A stretch of DNA of 64,000 nucleotides, taken from Kibdelosporangium persicum. Lineage in GTDB: Bacteria > Actinomycetota > Actinomycetes > Mycobacteriales > Pseudonocardiaceae. The notes beneath the pieces are model-generated. The model had not been told where the DNA came from. It was given only the letters and a program-made list of their open reading frames with translations, and made no database searches. Both the position numbers and the translations under genes were made by a program. This document shows positions 58,996-64,000 of this stretch, one piece after another; position 1 is the stretch's first letter; every line of letters starts with the position of its first letter. The stretch lies in assembly GCF_013280595.1 (NCBI RefSeq), contig NZ_JAAATY010000010.1:1-64000 (forward strand). Reading direction: 5' to 3'.

Positions 58996-60036
58996 ATGAA
59001 AACCACCGTGGGCTGGCAGGCCGACCGCGGCGAGACCACGTTACGGCGAGTGTCGTTCGAACGGCGGGAACTGCGAGCCGACGACGTCGCGGTACGCGTG
59101 GACTACTGCGGCGTCTGCCATTCCGATCTGCACGCCCTCCACACCCACCCCGCCGACCGCGACACGCCACTGATCCCAGGCCACGAGTTCACCGGTGTGG
59201 TGACCGATATCGGGCCCGATGTCACCCGGTTCGCCGTCGGCGACGCCGTCGCGGTCGGCAACATCGTCGACTCCTGCGGCAAGTGCGCCATGTGCCTGCG
59301 CGGCCAGGAGAACTTCTGCCACGAGTTCCCGACGCTGACCTACGGCGGCACCGACCGCCACGACGGAACCACCACGCTGGGCGGCTACTCCCGCGAGTAC
59401 GTCGTCCGCGACCGGTTCACCTACCCGCTGCCCACCGGGCTCGATCCCGCGGCCGCGGCTCCGCTCCTGTGCGCCGGAATCACCGTCTGGGAGCCACTAC
59501 GGGCACTCGGTGCCGGTCCTGGCACCCGTGTCGCGGTGGCCGGGCTCGGCGGCCTCGGCCACCTCGCGGTCAAACTCGCCGTCGCGCTCGGCGCGGACAC
59601 CACGGTCATCAGCCGCTCAGCCGACAAGGCCGACGACGCGCGCCGCTTCGGCGCCAATCTGATCACGTCCACGGACGAACGACAGATGTCCGCGGCACGG
59701 GACCGGTTCGACGTGGTCATCGACACCATCGCCGTGCCGCACGACATCAGCCCTTATGTGAAGCTGGTCGCCCTTGACGGAACCCTCAGCCAGGTCGGGT
59801 ACCTGGGCCCGGTCACCGTGCAGACCCTCGATCTGCTGACCGGGCGCAAGAAGCTCAGCTCCGCGGGCAGCGGCGGCCGCTCCGAAACCGCGGCCATGCT
59901 GGAGTTCTGCGCCGAGCACAACGTCACCGCCGACATCGAGCTCGTGCCGTCGGCACGGGTGAACGAAGCCCTCGACCGCTTGGCACGCAACGACGTCCGC
60001 TACCGCTTCGTTCTCGACATGGCCGACCTGTCGTAG
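58996..60036 (+). CDS. Zinc-dependent NAD(P) alcohol dehydrogenase (YahK/CAD type)
   Basis: A 346-residue medium-chain dehydrogenase; ATG 58996 follows GAAGGAG. Catalytic zinc ligands C38/C41 in YCGVCHSD with GHE at 62-64, structural zinc C94, C97, C100 and C108, and Rossmann motif GLGGLGH. The DHDGTTTLGGYS region is typical of cinnamyl-alcohol and YahK-type aldehyde reductases. It likely reduces or oxidises aromatic or aliphatic aldehydes and alcohols, fitting nearby cellulose and tannin-type degradation genes. Confidence 0.92.
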   Translation: MKTTVGWQADRGETTLRRVSFERRELRADDVAVRVDYCGVCHSDLHALHTHPADRDTPLIPGHEFTGVVTDIGPDVTRFAVGDAVAVGNIVDSCGKCAMCLRGQENFCHEFPTLTYGGTDRHDGTTTLGGYSREYVVRDRFTYPLPTGLDPAAAAPLLCAGITVWEPLRALGAGPGTRVAVAGLGGLGHLAVKLAVALGADTTVISRSADKADDARRFGANLITSTDERQMSAARDRFDVVIDTIAVPHDISPYVKLVALDGTLSQVGYLGPVTVQTLDLLTGRKKLSSAGSGGRSETAAMLEFCAEHNVTADIELVPSARVNEALDRLARNDVRYRFVLDMADLS

Positions 60037-60045
60037 ACCGCACCG

Positions 60046-61695
60046 TCAACGCGTGCAGACGAAGCTCGAGGCGCTGTCCGGCTCGCCCGCGCGATACCTG
60101 GGCCAGGCCGGGTACTCGCACAGTGGACGGGTGCGGTTGTGGTTGACGTCGGCCACGACCGGACTCACCGGCGACTGTCCTTTCTCGACCCAGCGTTCGA
60201 GTGCCGAGAGCGAGTCCCAGCCGGCGGCGAACGCCGGTGCGCCGAAGTTCGCGTGGTTCGCCCCGGGCACGAGGTAGTACCGCATGAAAGAACGGGTCAC
60301 CTCAGTTCCCAGCAGGTCTCGCACCCGCTGGTAGTACTCGTTCGTCGAGCGGTGTGAGACCAGCTCGTCCGCCGCGCCGTGGAGCATGATCAGCTTGCCG
60401 CCCGCGCGGGCGAACGGGCGGAGATCGACGTTGTTGCGGTCCTGGATCGTGGACAGGTGGCTGATCCGGTCGAGCCACTTGCCGGGCTGCCGGGGATCCA
60501 CGTCCAGCGAGTTGTGGTTCGGGTCCCGGGTCAGGAAGTACTTGACCCACTGTTCCCAGTACTGCATTCCGTAGCCGCTCGTCGCCGGCATGGGATTGGC
60601 CGGCGCGGTCGAGCCGAAGCCGAGGAACGGAGTCCGCATGTCCGCTCCCGAGAGGAACGGGAAGCCCGGATACCCGGTCTCTCCGCTGGCGATCCGGTAC
60701 GGCCACCGGAACGGGGTGGACATCGCGGTCACGGCCTTGATCTGCGGATCGGACAGGCAGGCCGGACCGGTGTCGGCACCGTCCGGGCAGCGGAGCACGT
60801 GCGGATCGAAATGACAGCCGCGAGGGTTGGAGATGACCTTGTCCTTGACACCGTCCAGACCGTCACACGCGTTGATGACGCTGTCGTACAGCAGCGTCTG
60901 CTTCGCGGGTCCGGGGAAAGCACCGGGACGGGACAACACGTGCGCCAGGTATCCGAGGTCCAGGATCTCGGCGAGGTTGTTCCAGGCGGGGTAAGCGGAG
61001 ATCACACCGTCGAACGCCCGTGGCCACCGTTGGGCGACGACGAGGGCTTCCCGGCCGCCTGTCGAGCCTCCTGAGAAGTAGACCTCGGCGGGGTTCGTCC
61101 GGTAGGCGTGCCAGATGAGGAACAGGCTCGCGTCGCGTGTCTTCTTGAGTGCGTCACCGGCGGCGAAATTGCGCACGGCCTCGTCGTTCATCCCGAACGA
61201 CCCGTCCAACGACGGGACGGCTGCCGGACCGTGCTGGTGGCCGGAGTCGCTGGCGAACGTCACGTATCGCCGGGCCAACGGCGCGGGCTGATCCGCGGGC
61301 CCGAACGGCACGTTCATCGTCAGGTCGGGAATGGTTCCGTTGTAGCCACCGCCACCGAACATCAACGCCTTGCGATTCCAGCCGTGCGGCAGGGCGACCC
61401 GCATCTTGATGGCCGGCGCGGACGGATCGACGGGAAAGATGTCGGCATCGGCCTGGCAGTACTCGATCGTCCTGCCGCTGACAACGCCGGTCTTGACCGA
61501 GGCCGACGTAACGCGGCCGCCAGTCGTGGGCAGGCTCATGACCGAGGCCGGAATCCTCATCTGGTCCAGCCCGGCGCACGCCGGCACGGTCGACGGTGAT
61601 GCGGTGGCGACTCCGGGCCCGAAAGCCATGCCTGCCACCAGAACCAGGGCCGCCGGCACGGCGAGCCGGCGAGCCCTCGGTGATGTGCTGTTCAC
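60046..61695 (-). CDS. Secreted tannase / feruloyl-esterase-family hydrolase
   Basis: A 549-residue exported esterase; GTG 61695 has AGAGG five bases upstream. Signal peptide ends near ATAS. Nucleophile Ser in SGGSTGGREAL, Asp in HGAADELVSH, His in VPGANHANFG, and the two cysteines (VINACDG and YCQADA regions) that flank the triad in this family. Such enzymes release gallate, ferulate or other phenolic acids from plant polymers, or (MHETase group) cut aryl mono-esters. It is convergent with the dehydrogenase and followed upstream by an MHS transporter 35 bases away. Confidence 0.9.
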   Translation of the reverse strand: MNSTSPRARRLAVPAALVLVAGMAFGPGVATASPSTVPACAGLDQMRIPASVMSLPTTGGRVTSASVKTGVVSGRTIEYCQADADIFPVDPSAPAIKMRVALPHGWNRKALMFGGGGYNGTIPDLTMNVPFGPADQPAPLARRYVTFASDSGHQHGPAAVPSLDGSFGMNDEAVRNFAAGDALKKTRDASLFLIWHAYRTNPAEVYFSGGSTGGREALVVAQRWPRAFDGVISAYPAWNNLAEILDLGYLAHVLSRPGAFPGPAKQTLLYDSVINACDGLDGVKDKVISNPRGCHFDPHVLRCPDGADTGPACLSDPQIKAVTAMSTPFRWPYRIASGETGYPGFPFLSGADMRTPFLGFGSTAPANPMPATSGYGMQYWEQWVKYFLTRDPNHNSLDVDPRQPGKWLDRISHLSTIQDRNNVDLRPFARAGGKLIMLHGAADELVSHRSTNEYYQRVRDLLGTEVTRSFMRYYLVPGANHANFGAPAFAAGWDSLSALERWVEKGQSPVSPVVADVNHNRTRPLCEYPAWPRYRAGEPDSASSFVCTR

Positions 61696-61730
61696 GCTAG
61701 CCTCTTCTCTGGATCTCACAAGGCACGAAG

Positions 61731-63119
61731 TCAGCGGTAGAGGTGCGTGCCCGGGATGGCCCGCGGGTCCTGGCGGATCTCGGCGGTGTTCGTCTCAGGC
61801 AGGAACCACGCGCTGGCGAAGGTGATCAGTCCCATGGCCATGATGTAGATCGCGACGGGAATGGTGCTCCCGGTCTCCGCGATCAGTGCTGTCATGAGGA
61901 ACGGCGTCCCGCCGCTGATGATGATCGCGGAGAGCTGGTAGGACAGCGATGCGCCCGAGTAGCGGACGTTGGGCGCGAACAGCTCGCCGAGGAAGCTCGC
62001 GATCGGGCCGTACGTGAGGCACTGGAACGTGAAACCCACGACCACGGCGACGAAGATCAGCGGCAGTGACCCCGAGTCGACGAGCTGGAAGTACGGGAAC
62101 GCCCAGACGGCGACGCCCAGACCACCGATGAGGATCAGTGGCCGGCGCCCCACCTTGTCGGACATGTGACCGGCCCACGGCAGCACCGCGAGCATCGCCA
62201 CGGAGCTGAGCAGCACGACCGCGAGCAAAGGGTCACGGTCGAGCTTGAGCGAAGTGGTGCCGTAGTTCAGCAGGCCGGAGATGCTGACGTAGAAAAGGCT
62301 GTTGGTGGCCGAGAGAATCCCGCAGCCGAGCAGGATCGTCCCCCACTTGGTCCGCACGACGTTCGCCAGCGGGGCCCGGACCACCGCGCGCTCCGGCCGC
62401 GACACCTCGCGCTGCAGCTCGCGGAACTCCGGCGTGTCCTCCACTTTGGACTGGATGTACAGGACCACCAGGAACATCACGATGCTGACCAGGAAGGGAA
62501 TTCGCCAGCCCCAGCTGAGGAAGGCGTCGTCGGGCATCAGGCCGCTGGCCGCGACGAAGATCAGGTTCGAGATGATCACGGCGACGAAAACGCTGGTCTG
62601 CCCGAAGGTTCCGGCGAAGCCGCGCCGTTTGGGGCTGGCCGACTCGGTGAGCAGCAGCATGATGCCGCCCCACTGGCCGCCGGCCGCGAGCCCCTGGAGG
62701 AACCGCAGCGTGACCAACAGGATCGGCGCCAGCGCGCCCACCGCCGAGGCGCTGGGCAGGCAGCCGATCAGGAACGTCGCGGCCCCCATGAGCGCCAGAC
62801 AGGTGACGACGACCGGCTTGCGCCCGTACTTGTCGCCGAAGTGCCCGGCGAGCACACCGCCGATCGGGCGCGCCACGAAACCGGCCCAGAACGTGCTGAA
62901 GGCCAGCAGGGTCCCGGTCAGGGCCGACGACTGCGGAAAGAACACCTTCGGGAACACCAGTGCGGCCGCGGTTCCGTAGAGGAAGAAGTCGTACCACTCG
63001 ATCGAACTGCCGATCAGCCCCACGGTCAGCAGCTTGCGGAAGCCTCGGCGCCGGGCCGGGGACGAGGCGGCGCCGGACTGGCCGGACTGTTCGTCGGGTT
63101 GAGCGAGCGGGGTTGCCAT
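61731..63119 (-). CDS. MHS-family MFS transporter (proline/betaine/shikimate type)
   Basis: A 462-residue twelve-helix transporter starting at ATG 63119. Motifs: LIGSSIEWYDFFLYGTAAAL in helix 1, RPIGGVLAGHFGDKYGRKP between helices 2 and 3, and LQGLAAGGQWGG in helix 4, all diagnostic of the metabolite:H+ symporter group. It likely imports organic acids such as aromatic carboxylates, which fits the tannase-like gene directly downstream: the esterase frees a phenolic acid and this protein takes it up. The pairing is inference. Confidence 0.92.
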   Translation of the reverse strand: MATPLAQPDEQSGQSGAASSPARRRGFRKLLTVGLIGSSIEWYDFFLYGTAAALVFPKVFFPQSSALTGTLLAFSTFWAGFVARPIGGVLAGHFGDKYGRKPVVVTCLALMGAATFLIGCLPSASAVGALAPILLVTLRFLQGLAAGGQWGGIMLLLTESASPKRRGFAGTFGQTSVFVAVIISNLIFVAASGLMPDDAFLSWGWRIPFLVSIVMFLVVLYIQSKVEDTPEFRELQREVSRPERAVVRAPLANVVRTKWGTILLGCGILSATNSLFYVSISGLLNYGTTSLKLDRDPLLAVVLLSSVAMLAVLPWAGHMSDKVGRRPLILIGGLGVAVWAFPYFQLVDSGSLPLIFVAVVVGFTFQCLTYGPIASFLGELFAPNVRYSGASLSYQLSAIIISGGTPFLMTALIAETGSTIPVAIYIMAMGLITFASAWFLPETNTAEIRQDPRAIPGTHLYR

Positions 63120-63264
63120 ACGTGCCGCCTTCGTTGGTGGGACAGGCAAGTGATGACGGCCATGGTAGGGCGGCGTTACCCTGTCGCTGAGGTCTGCATC
63201 ACACACGCCTCACGTCGGTTCGGTGGTGTTTTCCGCCACCTGATGCCCTAGGAGGGATGGCACT
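63120..63264. promoter_or_regulatory. Divergent promoter region, MHS transporter / GAF regulator
   Basis: A 145-bp gap between divergent starts holds both promoters; GGAGGG lies 9 bases before the GAF gene start. No clear operator is visible. Confidence 0.4.
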
Positions 63265-64000
63265 GTGGCCAACGACCCGGGAGGCGAAGCAGAGTCGCAC
63301 GCGCTCAGGCGCCGGCAGCGTGAGCTGGCGTCGTTGTACGCGACGGCCAAGTCACTCACCGCACTGGGCGAGCTCGACGACGTACTGCAGTCGATCGTCC
63401 ACCACGCCCATGATCTGATCGGCACGGATTTCACCTACCTCTCTTTGGTCTCGGACGGCAGGCTGTCGGCCCGAGCCTCGGAAGGAACGATCTCCGCGTC
63501 GTTCCTCACCGCGGGGATACCGGCCACTGTGGGCTTGGGCGGCAAGATCCTGGCCACCCGCAGCCCGCAGTGGGTACGCGACTACACCGCCTCGACCGCC
63601 ATCGACCACGATCCGAACTTCGACCGCCTGGCCGCCACCGAGGCACTCGTCGCGCTTCTCGGTGTGCCCCTGATGATCCGCGGTGAAGTGGTGGGGGCCC
63701 TGTTCGCCGCGAACCGCTCGGAACGGTCCTTCCACGCCGGCGAGATCGCGTTGCTGAGCGCGTTCGCCGACCACGCCGCGGTCGCCCTCGACAATGCCCG
63801 GCTCTACGAGGCGAGCCGGACTGCCTTGCGGGACTTACGGATCGCGTACCGCAAGATCGAGGAACACGTGGCTGTCGTGGAACGAGCACAGGCGATCCAC
63901 GAGGCGCTGACCGAAGTCGTGCTCCAGGGCGGGACACCGGACGACGTCACGCAGCTTCTGGCCGACCAACTGGGCGGGAGCGTCACACTGCTCGACACGA
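63265..64000 (+). CDS. GAF-domain transcriptional regulator (CdaR/PucR type), 5' part
   Basis: The first 245 codons lie in the window; the frame is open at the right edge. GTG 63265 follows GGAGGG by nine bases. After a short basic leader and a helix (RRRQRELASLYATAKSL) comes a GAF domain (about 30-180) with SIVHHAHDLIGTDFTYLSLV, GKILATRSPQWVRDY, LLGVPLMIRGEVVGALFAAN and ADHAAVALDNARLY. A coiled linker (RIAYRKIEEHVAVVERAQAIHEALTEVVL) follows, as in CdaR/PucR regulators of aromatic or sugar-acid catabolism, whose HTH would be further right. It is divergent from the MHS transporter and may control it. Confidence 0.82.
   Translation, partial: MANDPGGEAESHALRRRQRELASLYATAKSLTALGELDDVLQSIVHHAHDLIGTDFTYLSLVSDGRLSARASEGTISASFLTAGIPATVGLGGKILATRSPQWVRDYTASTAIDHDPNFDRLAATEALVALLGVPLMIRGEVVGALFAANRSERSFHAGEIALLSAFADHAAVALDNARLYEASRTALRDLRIAYRKIEEHVAVVERAQAIHEALTEVVLQGGTPDDVTQLLADQLGGSVTLLDT

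Noticed and set aside
1-64000. tRNA, rRNA, riboswitch, integrase or insertion sequence
   Set aside because: None was recognised on either strand; no cloverleaf, transposase or attachment site could be supported.

Overview
The window comes from a high-GC, Gram-positive filamentous actinomycete, most likely Pseudonocardiales (Amycolatopsis/Kibdelosporangium-like; genus is inference). Supporting signs: strong GC bias, many GTG starts, an AfsR/SARP regulator with NB-ARC and TPR domains, WXG100 proteins, F420-type LLM oxidoreductases, a DUF222/13E12 gene, MHS transport and a CelR/CebR operator. No rRNA, tRNA, CRISPR array, insertion sequence or replication origin was seen.

Layout. 1-960: start of a DUF222 gene, then a non-coding, repeat-rich stretch. 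961-6463: oxidative folding and copper handling (DsbA-like, VKOR, CopD-CtaG fusion, CopA ATPase). 6494-22114: the most striking region, a compact locus with two FecBCD-type ABC uptake systems, two paralogous MFS exporters, a divergent PLP cysteine-synthase-like enzyme, an ATP-grasp ligase, two methyltransferases, a TauD-type dioxygenase and a DUF364 protein. Next to it are two secreted TIGR03769-type proteins and a Fur/Zur-type repressor. Three 7-1-7 palindromes of Zur/Fur form sit in its control regions. I infer a zinc-responsive, NRPS-independent metallophore system that makes, exports and recaptures a small chelator. I cannot match it to a described pathway.

22137-26161: WXG100/ESX-type substrates with YbaB-like proteins, a PQQ-type propeller and a Pr6Pr membrane protein. 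26390-29245: two-component operon with one normal and one degenerate kinase. 29415-34864: LysR/LLM pair, a cyclase-family protein, DinB, a MalY-type lyase and a CGNR regulator. 34999-40200: two NlpC/P60-type secreted proteins and a large SARP regulator, with SARP-like direct repeats between regulator and targets. 40415-46255: lipoprotein, a secreted cutinase closely resembling PET hydrolases, PIG-L deacetylase, CPBP protease and a second two-component system. 46387-50482: small catabolic set (FAD monooxygenase, TetR, SMP-30 lactonase, LLM oxidoreductase) with a clear TetR operator/promoter.

50534-64000: unknown protein, serine hydrolase, SDR/TetR pair, cyclase, a GH9 cellulase behind a perfect CelR/CebR operator, TetR/alcohol dehydrogenase pair, tannase-like esterase, MHS transporter and the start of a GAF-domain regulator. 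This right-hand part looks like an exported plant-polymer and aromatic-compound utilisation toolkit. A roughly 50-bp palindromic repeat occurs twice in the window (22087-22136 and 55173-55219); its first copy encodes the C terminus of the Zur-like repressor.
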